Of a stretch of 64,000 nt of DNA, positions 24,334-33,756 are shown piece after piece. The stretch comes from Streptosporangium brasiliense (lineage in GTDB: Bacteria > Actinomycetota > Actinomycetes > Streptosporangiales > Streptosporangiaceae): NCBI RefSeq assembly GCF_030811595.1, contig NZ_JAUSRB010000002.1, positions 3,720,001 to 3,784,000 of the forward strand. The letters run 5' to 3'. Numbering within the stretch: position 1 is the stretch's first letter; the number at the start of each line of letters is the position of its first letter. Under the pieces are notes generated by a model. It saw only the letters and a program-made list of their open reading frames with translations, had not been told where the DNA came from and searched no databases. Position numbers and translations under genes: made by a program.

Positions 24334-25446
24334 ATGGGAACCACCGATCCGGCGGTGCTCACCGTCAACGCGGGGTCGTCGAGCCTCCAGCTCCACCTCG
24401 TCCAGAACGGCCGGGTCCTGCGCACCTCGCACAGTGAGAAGAGCCCCGACCCGGCCGAGGCCGAACGGACGCTGTCGGACTTCCTCGACGCCGCGCCCGA
24501 GCACGGGCCGGTGGCGGCCGGACACCGCCTCGTGCACGGCGGCGACGCCGTACGGCGCCCGGCGGTCGTCGACGACGAGGTCCTGGCCGCGGTGCGCGAG
24601 TGCGCCGACCTCGCCCCGCTGCACGTGCCGCCCGCGCTCGCGCTCGTCGAGATCTGCCGGCGGCGGCTGCCGGGGATCCCGCACGTGCTCTGCCCGGACA
24701 CCGCCTTCCACGCCGACCTGCCCGAGCCGGCCGCCACCTACCCGCTGCCGCCGGAGTGGAGGAGCCGGTACGGCCTGCGGCGCTACGGCTTCCACGGGCT
24801 GTCCTACGCCTGGACCCTGGGCCGGGCGTCGCGGCTGCTGGGGCGGCCCGCCGAGACCTTGCACCTGGTGCTCACCCATCTCGGCGGGGGCTCCTCGGTG
24901 TGCGCGGTCCGGCAGGGCCGCAGCGTGGACACCTCCATGGGGTTCACGCCGCTTGAGGGCGTCCCGATGAGCAAGCGGTCGGGCAGCGTCGATCCCGGCA
25001 TGCTGCTGTGGCTGCTGTCGGGCTCCCGGCTCTCCCTCGAAGAGCTGCGTGAGGGGCTGGAACACCGCTCCGGGCTGCTCGGGCTCTCGGACGGCAGGTC
25101 CGGTGACACGAGAGACCTGGTGAACGCCGGGGACCACGCCTCCGCCCTGGCCCTGGAGGTGTTCGCCCACCGGGTGGCCCGCGAGATCGCCGCCGCCGCG
25201 ACGAGCCTGGGCCGGCTCGACGCGCTGGTGTTCACCGGGGAGATCGGCTGGGACCAGCCGGAGGTCCGCGAGGCCGTCTGCCGCAGGCTCGGGCTCCTCG
25301 GCGTCGAGCCGCCCGTCCGGGCCGACCTGGACGCCGACGGGGCGGTGAGCGCGCGGGGGGCCGCGGTGCCCGTGCTGGTGGTGCGGCCGCGCGAGGAGCT
25401 GCAGCTCGCCCGCGACACCCTCGGTGCGCTCGGCGACGCCCGGTAG
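24334..25446 (+). CDS. ackA: acetate/propionate kinase family protein
   Basis: A 370-residue acetokinase that interconverts acetate plus ATP with acetyl phosphate. Family landmarks: TVNAGSSSLQLHLV (N-terminal phosphate loop), GHRLVHGGD, CPDTAFHADLP, RRYGFHGLSYAWTL (catalytic His region), THLGGGSSVCAVRQG, DTSMGFTPLEGVPMSKRSGS, and FTGEIGWDQPEVRE carrying the conserved Glu. It is about 30 residues shorter than typical AckA but has all core motifs. ATG 24334 has GGGAG 4 nt upstream. No phosphotransacetylase gene is next to it, which is unusual for ackA. Confidence 0.88.
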   Translation: MGTTDPAVLTVNAGSSSLQLHLVQNGRVLRTSHSEKSPDPAEAERTLSDFLDAAPEHGPVAAGHRLVHGGDAVRRPAVVDDEVLAAVRECADLAPLHVPPALALVEICRRRLPGIPHVLCPDTAFHADLPEPAATYPLPPEWRSRYGLRRYGFHGLSYAWTLGRASRLLGRPAETLHLVLTHLGGGSSVCAVRQGRSVDTSMGFTPLEGVPMSKRSGSVDPGMLLWLLSGSRLSLEELREGLEHRSGLLGLSDGRSGDTRDLVNAGDHASALALEVFAHRVAREIAAAATSLGRLDALVFTGEIGWDQPEVREAVCRRLGLLGVEPPVRADLDADGAVSARGAAVPVLVVRPREELQLARDTLGALGDAR

Positions 25447-25468
25447 GCGGCGCCCGCCGCGCATATAT

Positions 25469-25496
25469 CCCGGTAACCGGGTACGGAAATCCGTAC
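25469..25496 (+). promoter_or_regulatory. two abutting palindromes before the 25510 gene
   Basis: CCCGGTAACCGGG (25469-25481) and GTACGGAAATCCGTAC (25481-25496) share one base and end just before the GGAGGTGA ribosome binding site. Either or both could be operators. Confidence 0.6.
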
Positions 25497-25509
25497 AGGA
25501 GGTGAGATC

Positions 25510-25962
25510 GTGACACGTGACCTCGTGAACGGAGCCGCCGGCGGCGTGCTCGCCACCGCGGTGATGAGCGCGGTGATGCTCGCCGGAGACCGGGCCGGCC
25601 TGATGCCGGACCAGCCGCCCAAACGGATCGCCCGCGCCTTCCTGCCCGGCCACAGGCACCGGCCCAAGCGGGGTGAGGGGGCGCTGGGCGCGATCACCCA
25701 CTTCGGCTTCGGCGCGGCCTGCGGTGCCCTGTACGCCCTGACCTGCGGGCGGCGGCGCCCGCCGGTCGCCCTCGGCGTCGCCTACGGGCTGGCCATCTGG
25801 CTCGTCAGCTACCAGGGGTGGGTGCCGCGCCTGGGCATTCTGCCGCCGATCTCCGGTGACAGGCCGGGGCGCCCGGCGGTCATGGCCGCCGGCCACGCGG
25901 TCTACGGCGCCGTGCTCGCCCTTGTGGTGAACGGTCTCGGCACCGCCGGTGACGGCCGGTGA
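25510..25962 (+). CDS. small polytopic membrane protein (DUF1440/DUF6789-like)
   Basis: A 150-residue protein with about four membrane helices. It begins with a Gly/Ala-rich helix (NGAAGGVLATAVMSAVMLAG), followed by a loop DQPPKRIARAFLPGHRHRPK, FGFGAACGALYALTCG, PPVALGVAYGLAIWLVSYQG, and a final helix GHAVYGAVLALVVNGLG. The layout matches small bacterial membrane proteins of the DUF1440/DUF6789 group. GTG 25510 has a perfect GGAGGTGA ribosome binding site. Two palindromes abut that site. Function unknown. Confidence 0.75.
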   Translation: MTRDLVNGAAGGVLATAVMSAVMLAGDRAGLMPDQPPKRIARAFLPGHRHRPKRGEGALGAITHFGFGAACGALYALTCGRRRPPVALGVAYGLAIWLVSYQGWVPRLGILPPISGDRPGRPAVMAAGHAVYGAVLALVVNGLGTAGDGR

Positions 25963-26154
25963 CCGGAGATCGGGGATCGGCCCGGCGGCTCTCCGCCGGG
26001 GCCCGTACAGGATCGCGGGGCCCGCCGGGCGGAGGGCCGGGCCGGGGCGGGACAGGAGGGGGGAGGCCGCCCCAGCGGATGGCGCTCGTGGCGACGGCGG
26101 GACTCCTTCCTGTGACGCGGCCCGCGGGGCCGCGAGCGGTCGTGCCGCCGTGTT

Positions 26155-26466
26155 CTACATGATGGGCGTCGCGAGGTTTCCACCCGCCGGGTGCAGGCGT
26201 CCGCCGTGCTCGTCGTGGTGGTCGGCGTCGGCGTCGTCGAACCACACTCCGCCGTCGGCGAGGTAGCGGAAGCGGATGGGCTGCTGCGACGGGACGGTGA
26301 GGCTCACCTGGTAGGTGCCGTTGTCCTTGCGCTGCATCGGGTGGGCGTAGGGGTCCCAGTCGTTGAAGTCCCCGACCAGCGAGATCCCGCCCAGGGGCTG
26401 ATCGGCCGGCACGGTGAAGGTGAGCTTGACCTGGCCGTTCTTGGTGGGTTTACCGCGTTTGATCAT
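26155..26466 (-). CDS. isolated glycogen-binding (CBM48-like) domain protein
   Basis: A 103-residue protein made of one early-set/AMPK-type glycogen-binding module: VKLTFTVPADQPLGGISLVG, DFNDWDPYAHPMQRKDNGTY, QVSLTVPSQQPIRFRYLADG, VWFDDADADHHDEHGG. The signature GDFNDWDP and RFRYLADG are well conserved. No enzyme domain is attached, so it may bind alpha-glucan or act as a subunit. ATG 26466 has AGGAG 8 nt upstream. Confidence 0.88.
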   Translation of the reverse strand: MIKRGKPTKNGQVKLTFTVPADQPLGGISLVGDFNDWDPYAHPMQRKDNGTYQVSLTVPSQQPIRFRYLADGGVWFDDADADHHDEHGGRLHPAGGNLATPIM

Positions 26467-26786
26467 CGAAGTTCTCCTGACGCACTGTCTCCATAGGTGG
26501 CCTGCCGTGATCGTGGTGACGACGAGACGCGAAGGTCACGTCTGCTCCCCGAGCGCGCGTCCTCCCGGACGGGCACGATCGGGAGGCCGGTGCCCAGTCA
26601 CGGTCAAGCCGGTACGATCCACATGGATCGTTACCGCCAGTGACAAGACGACAACACGGTGTGCGAACTTTTGGGGTGGATAACGACTGACTTTGACTGG
26701 ATCGTGGCGGTGCCGTGCCGTCCCCGGACGCACCGGAGGCCGGGGAGCCCGCGCGGTCGACCCGCGCTCCGGTGAAGGATGTCCGT
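26467..26786. other. 320-base divergent promoter region
   Basis: The stretch 26620-26700 is markedly less GC-rich, and promoters for both flanking genes are likely here. I see no further gene or strong dyad except the hairpin at 26783-26798. Confidence 0.4.
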
Positions 26787-26798
26787 ATGGACATACGG
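26783..26798 (+). promoter_or_regulatory. hairpin overlapping a start codon
   Basis: CCGTATG-GA-CATACGG is a perfect 7-bp stem whose left arm contains the ATG (26787) of the kinase-like gene. It could mask initiation. Confidence 0.5.
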
Positions 26799-27416
26799 CC
26801 TATCTCGCCGCCGCTGCTGGTCGAGGAGCTCGCCGGCCGGATCGCCTCGGCCCCTCCGGACTCATGGGTGCGGGTGGCGCTCGACGGTGCTCCGGCGGCG
26901 CGGCCCGAGTGGCTCGGGGACGCGCTGGTGGATCCGCTCCGCCTCCGTGGTCGCGAGGTCCTCCGGGTGTCCTCCGGTGACTTCCTGCGTCCGGCGTCAC
27001 TGCGCCTGGAGTACGGCCGGACCGACCCGGACGCCTTCTACGGTGACTGGCTCGACCACGGAGCCCTGGTCCGAGAGGTGCTCGGCCCGCTCGATCCCGG
27101 CCGCTCGGGGAAGGTCCTGCCCACGCTCTGGGACAGCGCCGCCGACCGGGCCACCCGCGCCTCCTACGTCACCGTGCCGCGGGGCGGGGTGCTCCTGCTG
27201 GACGGTGCCCTGCTGCTGGGCCGGGGGCTGCCGTTCGACCTGGCCGTGCACCTGTGGCTCTCACCGGGCGCGCTCGCCCGGCGGACCGCCCCGGAATGGC
27301 GGTGGACACTGCCCGCCTACGCGCGCTACGAGCGGGAGGTCGGGCCGGGCGGTGTCGCCGACGTCGTCGTCCGCGTCGACGACCCGCGGCATCCGGCGAT
27401 CGTCAGGCGCCCGTGA
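26787..27416 (+). CDS. uridine kinase-like protein without a P-loop
   Basis: A 209-residue protein with the layout of the nucleoside kinase (uridine kinase-like) family: VRVALDGAPAARPEWLGDAL at the place of the nucleotide-binding loop, VLRVSSGDFLRPASLRLEYG, DPDAFYGDWLDHGALVREVL, GGVLLLDGALLLGRGLPFDL, RWTLPAYARYEREVGPGG, and a final VVVRVDDPRHPAIVRRP. The Walker A motif (GxxxxGK[ST]) is missing, so ATP binding in the usual way is doubtful; other family motifs remain. ATG 26787 has AAGGA 7 nt upstream. Family known, activity uncertain. Confidence 0.75.
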   Translation: MDIRPISPPLLVEELAGRIASAPPDSWVRVALDGAPAARPEWLGDALVDPLRLRGREVLRVSSGDFLRPASLRLEYGRTDPDAFYGDWLDHGALVREVLGPLDPGRSGKVLPTLWDSAADRATRASYVTVPRGGVLLLDGALLLGRGLPFDLAVHLWLSPGALARRTAPEWRWTLPAYARYEREVGPGGVADVVVRVDDPRHPAIVRRP

Positions 27417-27488
27417 GACCGGCCGGGCAGGAGCGGTCCGGCCGGGAGCCGGTCCGGTCGGAGGCGTGTGCCGTCGCCCGGTACGCGG

Positions 27489-27519
27489 GCGGGCCGCGTC
27501 CCCCCGGAACGCGGCCCGC
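27489..27519. terminator. bidirectional hairpin terminator
   Basis: Perfect 11-bp arms GCGGGCCGCGT (27489-27499) and ACGCGGCCCGC (27509-27519), loop 9 nt, between the convergent genes ending at 27416 and 27568. Confidence 0.75.
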
Positions 27520-27567
27520 ACTCACCTGCCTGCTTCCCGGTCGGTCCCCGGGCCACCCGCCCGCCGG

Positions 27568-27864
27568 CTAGACCCCGGCGCGCGAGGGCATCCTGGTCTC
27601 GCCGTAGGTCTCCTCGAGCGTCTCCCCGCCCACCGCCCGGGTGTCGGTGGCGTGCGTCTCCTCGATCCGCAGCGCGATGCCCAGCGCGAAGAAGGTCGGT
27701 GCCCACTGGCCGATGAAGATCCCCCACCGGTCCGCCCGGTCCAGGCCGGCACTCTCGACTTCCCTGGAGGTCAGCCACGTCGCGAAGGACAGGCCGATCG
27801 ACGCGAGGCCGGCCGTGTACATCATGCCCGACCGGACGCCCATCTTGTGAAGCATGCTGATCAT
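27568..27864 (-). CDS. small membrane protein, unknown function
   Basis: A 98-residue protein with two hydrophobic segments: MYTAGLASIGLSFATWLTS (residues about 15-35) and GIFIGQWAPTFFALGIAL (about 50-66). A polar tail follows, rich in Glu and Thr (RIEETHATDTRAVGGETLEE). The ATG at 27864 is followed by a second in-frame ATG at 27855; a GGGGGG run precedes the first. I believe similar short proteins occur widely in actinomycetes, but I cannot name a function. Confidence 0.75.
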   Translation of the reverse strand: MISMLHKMGVRSGMMYTAGLASIGLSFATWLTSREVESAGLDRADRWGIFIGQWAPTFFALGIALRIEETHATDTRAVGGETLEETYGETRMPSRAGV

Positions 27865-28030
27865 TTCATCCCCCCTGATGATGGTTCGTTCCTATCGTTA
27901 CCCCTTGGTGTTGTGTGTAACCGAATGTCGTAAAAGCAGGCCGCCGTCTCACCTCGGACCGGCGGCAGGACGGGCCCGGGTACGCGGCCCGGACCCGTGG
28001 GGGCGCGGCCCCGGCCCTCCGGCCCGGGGT

Positions 28031-28249
28031 CTACGTGGCCGTGCCGCCGGCCTGTTTCAGCAGACCCTCGCGCCGGCCCTCCAGCTCGTCGGCCAGGCCC
28101 TCCTGCTCGTCGGCCATGTTGATCATCGCCGACCGCTCGGCGGCGTCCGTCGGACCGATCTCGCCGACCTGTCTGCGCAGCTCGGCGGCCTCGGCGCGCA
28201 GCCTCGCTATCTCCTCTTCGACCTGGTGGAGTTCGTCTTGAATGCTCAT
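28031..28249 (-). CDS. small coiled-coil protein
   Basis: A 72-residue, highly charged helical protein: MSIQDELHQVEEEIARLRAE, AAELRRQVGEIGPTDAAERS, then DEQEGLADELEGRREGLLKQ. Heptad spacing of Leu, Ile and Val indicates a coiled coil, probably a dimer. No domain of known function. The ATG at 28249 starts the natural sequence; upstream frame residues are Arg/Pro-rich and unlikely. Confidence 0.75.
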   Translation of the reverse strand: MSIQDELHQVEEEIARLRAEAAELRRQVGEIGPTDAAERSAMINMADEQEGLADELEGRREGLLKQAGGTAT

Positions 28250-28414
28250 CCGGTGTCCATACCCCGGCAGTGGGCCCCGACTCCAGAAGCGCCGGTCCCC
28301 GGCCGCTCCGCCCCGCCGCAAGCGCCGGTTCCCGGCCGCTACTCCGCCCGATGTAGGCCGACGGCCTTCCGGTGGAGGATGGCCGGCCGGCGTCCGTGCC
28401 GGAGGCTTGGAGCC

Positions 28415-29314
28415 ATGCGTGCTCATCAACGGTCCGGTTACGCCGTCGCGGCGCTGCTGCTCGCCGGCAGCGCCGTCCATCTGGCCGTCTACGCCGTCGA
28501 CGGCGGCGGCTGGACGGGGCCTGTCTCGTGGCGCAAGCCGATCCTGTTCGGGTTCTCCTTCGGGGTGACGCTGGCCGCGCTGGTCTGGGTCACCGGCAGA
28601 CTCCGGCCCGTCCCCCGCAGGGCCGGGGCGCTGCTCGGCGTGCTCGCCGCGGCCAGCTTCGCCGAGGTCGCGCTGATCTCCCTCCAGCGCTGGCGCGGCG
28701 TGCCCTCCCACCTGAACTTCACCACCCCGGCCGACACGGCGGTCTCCGCCGCCCTCGCCGGATTCGCGATCGTGGGCCTGATCCCGCCGATCCTCGTCAT
28801 CGCCGTCCTCGCCTTCCGCGGTCTGGACGCGCCGCCGAGCATGCGCCTGGCGATCCGCGCGGGCCTGGCCGTCCTGCTGCTCAGCCTGCTGTCCGGCGCG
28901 GCGCTGATCGCCAACGGAAGGGCCATCGGGCTGCCGCCCCAGGCGACCGACCTGTCCGTCTTCGGCGCGGCGGGACAGCTCAAGGTGCCGCACGCGGTCA
29001 CCCTGCACGCCCTTCAGGTGCTGCCCGTGCTCGCCGCGCTGCTGGCGCGGACCGCCTGGACGGAACAGGTCCGGACCCGGCTGGTCGCCCTGGCCACGGC
29101 CGGGTACGGCGGGCTCGTCGCGGTGAGCGTGCTCCAGGCCGCGCGGGGGCTCGCGCCGGCCGACCTCACCGTGACCTCCGGGGCTCTCCTGGCGGTGAGC
29201 GCCGCGGCGCTCGCGGTCGCGGGGGCGGCGGCGCTGGCGGGGCTGAGGCCGGGGGCGCGCCGGCCCGGGGCCGACGGCGCCCCGGCCCGGTGGGGAACGC
29301 GCCTCAGTCCGTGA
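28415..29314 (+). CDS. polytopic membrane protein, unknown function
   Basis: A 299-residue integral membrane protein with about seven to eight helices, for example YAVAALLLAGSAVHLAVYAV, PILFGFSFGVTLAALVWVTG, AGALLGVLAAASFAEVALIS, FAIVGLIPPILVIAVLAFRG and AIRAGLAVLLLSLLSGAALI. Conserved-looking polar residues include HLNFTT after helix 3 and KVPHAVTLHALQVLPVLAAL. ATG 28415 has GGAGG about 9 nt upstream. Its 3' end overlaps the convergent vgb-like gene by 11 bases. It could be a transporter or an enzyme; no family call. Confidence 0.75.
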   Translation: MRAHQRSGYAVAALLLAGSAVHLAVYAVDGGGWTGPVSWRKPILFGFSFGVTLAALVWVTGRLRPVPRRAGALLGVLAAASFAEVALISLQRWRGVPSHLNFTTPADTAVSAALAGFAIVGLIPPILVIAVLAFRGLDAPPSMRLAIRAGLAVLLLSLLSGAALIANGRAIGLPPQATDLSVFGAAGQLKVPHAVTLHALQVLPVLAALLARTAWTEQVRTRLVALATAGYGGLVAVSVLQAARGLAPADLTVTSGALLAVSAAALAVAGAAALAGLRPGARRPGADGAPARWGTRLSP

Positions 29315-30212
29315 CGGAGGCGGTGAGCCGGGCGAGTGCGCCGATCTCCAGCGCCGCCCACACGGCCCCGTCCGGCCCGACCGCGATGCCGTGCGGCTCC
29401 GACGCCGGGGTCGGCAGGTCGTACCCGTCGATCCGGCCGTCGGCGGTGATCCGCCCGATGCGGTTGGCGCCCCACTCGGTGAACCAGCAGTCGCCGTGCC
29501 GGTCGACGGCGACGGCGTGGGGGCGCGCCCCGCGGTCGGGGAGCGGGAACTCGTCGATCCGCCCGTCCGGCCCGATCCGCCCGATCTGGCCGGCGCCGAT
29601 CTCGACGAACCACATCGTGCCGCCGGCTCCGGCGGCGATGCCCACGGGGGCGGCGCCGGCGGTCGGCAGCGGGTGGACCGTGACGCCGCCGTCCATGCCG
29701 ATCCGGCCGATCGCGTCCGCCTGGTTCATCGTGAACCACATCGCGCCGTCGGCTCCGGCCGCGATCGCGGACGGGAACGCCCCGGAGACCGGGAGCGGGA
29801 ACTCCGTGACCGCCCCGTCGGTGGTGATCCGGCCGATCCGGCCGGCGTTGGTCTCGGTGAACCACATCGCGCCGTCGGTCCCCGCCGCGATCCCGAACGG
29901 CCCGGCGTCCGGCGACGGCAGTGGGTACGAGCCGATCCGCCCGTCGGTGGTGATCCGGCCGATCCGGTGGCTCTGGTACTCGGTGAACCACAGGGCGCCG
30001 TCGGGGCCGGAGGCGATGACCGTCGGCCCGCACGAGGCCGGGTCGAGCTGGTGGGAGGTGAGCTCCCCGCCGGGGGTCATCCGGCCGATCCGGCCGTGAT
30101 GGACCATCGTGAACCACAGGGCTCCGTCCGGCCCGGCGGTGATCCCGTACGGCCCGGCGTCTCGGCCGGACACCTGGAGCTCCTCGACGGAGAAGGTCGA
30201 GCTGCGTGACAT
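29304..30212 (-). CDS. vgb: virginiamycin B lyase homologue (streptogramin B inactivation)
   Basis: A 302-residue seven-bladed propeller. It lines up along its whole length with Vgb, which opens the ring of type B streptogramins by a lyase reaction. Each blade carries PDGALWFTE...IGRIT. The residues known to be needed in Staphylococcus Vgb are all in place: His in GARPHAVAVD, His in SEPHGIAVG, and Glu in VWAALEIGAL. ATG 30212 has AAGGAG 6 nt upstream. It follows an ABC-F gene by 95 bp on the same strand and is probably co-transcribed from the TetR-flanked promoter at about 32000. Confidence 0.88.
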   Translation of the reverse strand: MSRSSTFSVEELQVSGRDAGPYGITAGPDGALWFTMVHHGRIGRMTPGGELTSHQLDPASCGPTVIASGPDGALWFTEYQSHRIGRITTDGRIGSYPLPSPDAGPFGIAAGTDGAMWFTETNAGRIGRITTDGAVTEFPLPVSGAFPSAIAAGADGAMWFTMNQADAIGRIGMDGGVTVHPLPTAGAAPVGIAAGAGGTMWFVEIGAGQIGRIGPDGRIDEFPLPDRGARPHAVAVDRHGDCWFTEWGANRIGRITADGRIDGYDLPTPASEPHGIAVGPDGAVWAALEIGALARLTASVTD

Positions 30213-30307
30213 GGGGTTCTCCTTCGTTTTCTGGTCTTCGTCCCGGCGCCGGAGGCCGGGGCCGCCCGGGGGGATCCCGCCGGGCCGGACGGTGGGGCCG
30301 GTACGCG

Positions 30308-31918
<1,611 letters not shown>

Positions 31919-31983
31919 GGTGTGAACAGGTCGTCGCGGTGCTCGGTGGCAGGCCCATGACTGCTGCGCTCCCTCATCTCATT

Positions 31984-32008
31984 CTTAATGCTACTGAGTT
32001 GTATTAAG
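31984..32008. promoter_or_regulatory. 25-nt TetR operator between tetR and the ABC-F/vgb operon
   Basis: CTTAAT at 31984-31989 faces ATTAAG at 32003-32008, and 10 of 12 positions pair over the whole 25-nt dyad. AT-rich, in the divergent promoter region. Confidence 0.8.
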
Positions 32009-32054
32009 CTGGAGTATGCCCGATGCCCCCGAACCAACGCAACTGGAGGCGGCC

Positions 32055-32666
32055 ATGACCTCGGCCGGGAACGTACGGCCCGGCGGGCGCACCGCGCGGG
32101 TGCGCGAGGCCGTGCGCGGAGCCACCCTCGCCGAGCTGGCGGAGAAGGGATACGAGGGGCTGACCGTGGAGGGCGTCGCCCTGCGCGCCGGCGTGCACAA
32201 GACCACGGTCTACCGGCGCTGGGGCAGCGTGGAGGGGCTCGCCGCCGACGCCCTCGACCTGGCGGGCGGGGAGCCGTGGCCGGTCCCCGACACCGGCACG
32301 ATCGAAGGGGACCTGCGGGAGCTCGCCCGCCTGGTGCTGACCGGGTTCGCCGATCCCGAGACGGGGCCGGTCTCCACCGCGTTCATCACGGCCTCCGCGC
32401 GCAACCCGGTCGTGGCCGGGGCGCTGTGCGCGTTCTTCGCCGCCCGCCACGAGCAGTCGGCGGTCATCGTCACCCGGGCGGTCGAGCGCGGCGAACTGCC
32501 CGGGGGCATCGACGCCGCCGACCTGGTCCGCACCGCCGTCGCGCCGCTGTACTACCGGCTGTTCGTCAGCGGCGAGCCGGTGGACGAGGCCGTCGCCGAC
32601 CGCGCCGCCGCCGCGGCCCTGGCCGCCGCCCGCGCCGGGGTGTTCCGGCCGCCCCAGAGCCCCTGA
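32055..32666 (+). CDS. TetR family regulator divergent from ABC-F/vgb
   Basis: A 203-residue TetR repressor. DNA-binding part: GRTARVREAVRGATLAELAE, KGYEGLTVEGVALRAGVHKT, TVYRRWGSVEGLAADALDLA. The ligand domain follows, with ITASARNPVVAGALCAFFAA and the closing TAVAPLYYRLFVSGEPVDEA of TetR_C proteins. ATG 32055 is chosen because GGAGG lies 5 nt upstream; the earlier ATG 32016 has GGAG only one base away. The 25-nt palindrome between it and the ABC-F start makes drug-induced control of the resistance genes likely (inference). Confidence 0.9.
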   Translation: MTSAGNVRPGGRTARVREAVRGATLAELAEKGYEGLTVEGVALRAGVHKTTVYRRWGSVEGLAADALDLAGGEPWPVPDTGTIEGDLRELARLVLTGFADPETGPVSTAFITASARNPVVAGALCAFFAARHEQSAVIVTRAVERGELPGGIDAADLVRTAVAPLYYRLFVSGEPVDEAVADRAAAAALAAARAGVFRPPQSP

Positions 32667-32769
32667 CTCCCGGCCCCCGGAGCCCGGCCCCCGGCCCCCG
32701 AGCCCGGCCCCCGACAGGGTCTTCGAATTGGCCGCGGCGGTGCGCATGATGGTCCGCCCGGTCCGGAGG

Positions 32770-33231
32770 TCATCGGCGCGTGGCCGGGTCAGGTCGCTCC
32801 GTCAGGTCCGCGTACACGCGCAGCAGCAGGTCGTGCAGCAGGGCGCGCTCCCGCTCGTCGAGAGGTGCCAGCACGGTGTCGCGGACGGCGGTGGCCTCGG
32901 CGGTGAGCGAGGTCAGCGCGGCGCGGCCGGCGGGGGTGACCGTCACGCGGACGCGCCTGCGGTCCGCGGGGTCGCGGGTCCGCTCGGCGTAGCCGGCCGC
33001 GGTCAGCTCGTCGATCACCTTGACCACGTCGCTGGGGTCGATGTCCAGCCGTGCGGCGAGGTCGCGCTGGACGTGCGGGCCGAAGTCCGCCAGCGCGGCT
33101 AGCACCGCCATGTGCCACAGGCGCAGGCCCCTGTCCCCGAGCTGCCCGGTGAGCCGGGTCCGCGCGGCTTTGCCCACCTTCGACAGCAGGTAGGTCGTCA
33201 GCGCGGTCAGGGTGGGCGGTGTCTCGTCCAT
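32770..33231 (-). CDS. MarR family transcriptional regulator (VOC neighbour)
   Basis: A 153-residue MarR protein: ALTTYLLSKVGKAARTRLTG, LRLWHMAVLAALADFGPHVQ, RDLAARLDIDPSDVVKVIDE (recognition helix), TAAGYAERTRDPADRRRVRV (wing), and a dimerisation end ERERALLHDLLLRVYADLTE. It is divergent from the VOC gene at 33289 with a 15-nt palindrome between the two starts, so it probably regulates both. Confidence 0.92.
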   Translation of the reverse strand: MDETPPTLTALTTYLLSKVGKAARTRLTGQLGDRGLRLWHMAVLAALADFGPHVQRDLAARLDIDPSDVVKVIDELTAAGYAERTRDPADRRRVRVTVTPAGRAALTSLTAEATAVRDTVLAPLDERERALLHDLLLRVYADLTERPDPATRR

Positions 33232-33249
33232 ACCCTTATTGTAGGGTCA

Positions 33250-33264
33250 AACCAATGATTGGTT
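33250..33264. promoter_or_regulatory. MarR operator AACCAA-TGA-TTGGTT
   Basis: A perfect 6-bp dyad with 3-nt centre lies 19 bp from the marR start and 25 bp from the VOC start. Confidence 0.75.
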
Positions 33265-33288
33265 ATCACCCATGAATAGGGGGACGTG

Positions 33289-33693
33289 ATGGACGCGCTT
33301 CACCCGCGCCTGCTGGTGGGCCGGTTCGCCGACTGCTTCCGGTTCTACGACGCGGTGCTGCCGGAGCTGATCGGGGCCAGGCGCACGCGGGGTGCCGAGA
33401 GCGGGCCGTACGCGAGCTGGGACGTCGGCGCCGAGGGCGTGCTCATGCTGTTCGACCGCGCGGCGATGGCCGCGGTGACCGGCACCGCCGGCCTGCCGGC
33501 CGAGGCGGCGGTCCAGGACCGGGCCATGCTGGTCAGCCGCGTCGGCGATGTGGACGCCGGCTTCGACCTGTGCCTGCGCCACGGCGGGCACTCGGTCGCG
33601 CCGCCCGCCGACCGCCCGGAATGGGGCCCTGGCATGCGGACCGCGCATCTACGGGACCCGGACGGCAACCTCCTCGAACTCCAGTCGTACTGA
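33289..33693 (+). CDS. VOC/glyoxalase-like family protein
   Basis: A 134-residue single-chain vicinal-oxygen-chelate protein with the two beta-alpha-beta-beta-beta halves. It starts HPRLLVGRFADCFRFYDAVL and ends MRTAHLRDPDGNLLELQSY, the standard family end with the metal-ligand Glu. The N-terminal His is present in LHPRLL. Substrate unknown; candidates are drug binding or small-molecule isomerisation. ATG 33289 is preferred over the adjacent GTG 33286 by spacing to the GGGGG run. Confidence 0.85.
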   Translation: MDALHPRLLVGRFADCFRFYDAVLPELIGARRTRGAESGPYASWDVGAEGVLMLFDRAAMAAVTGTAGLPAEAAVQDRAMLVSRVGDVDAGFDLCLRHGGHSVAPPADRPEWGPGMRTAHLRDPDGNLLELQSY

Positions 33694-33756
33694 ACCCGTA
33701 CCGGCCCCCGGGCCCGCCCGCCCCGCCTCCGGGCCGGGCCGTCGGGGTCGGTGGGG

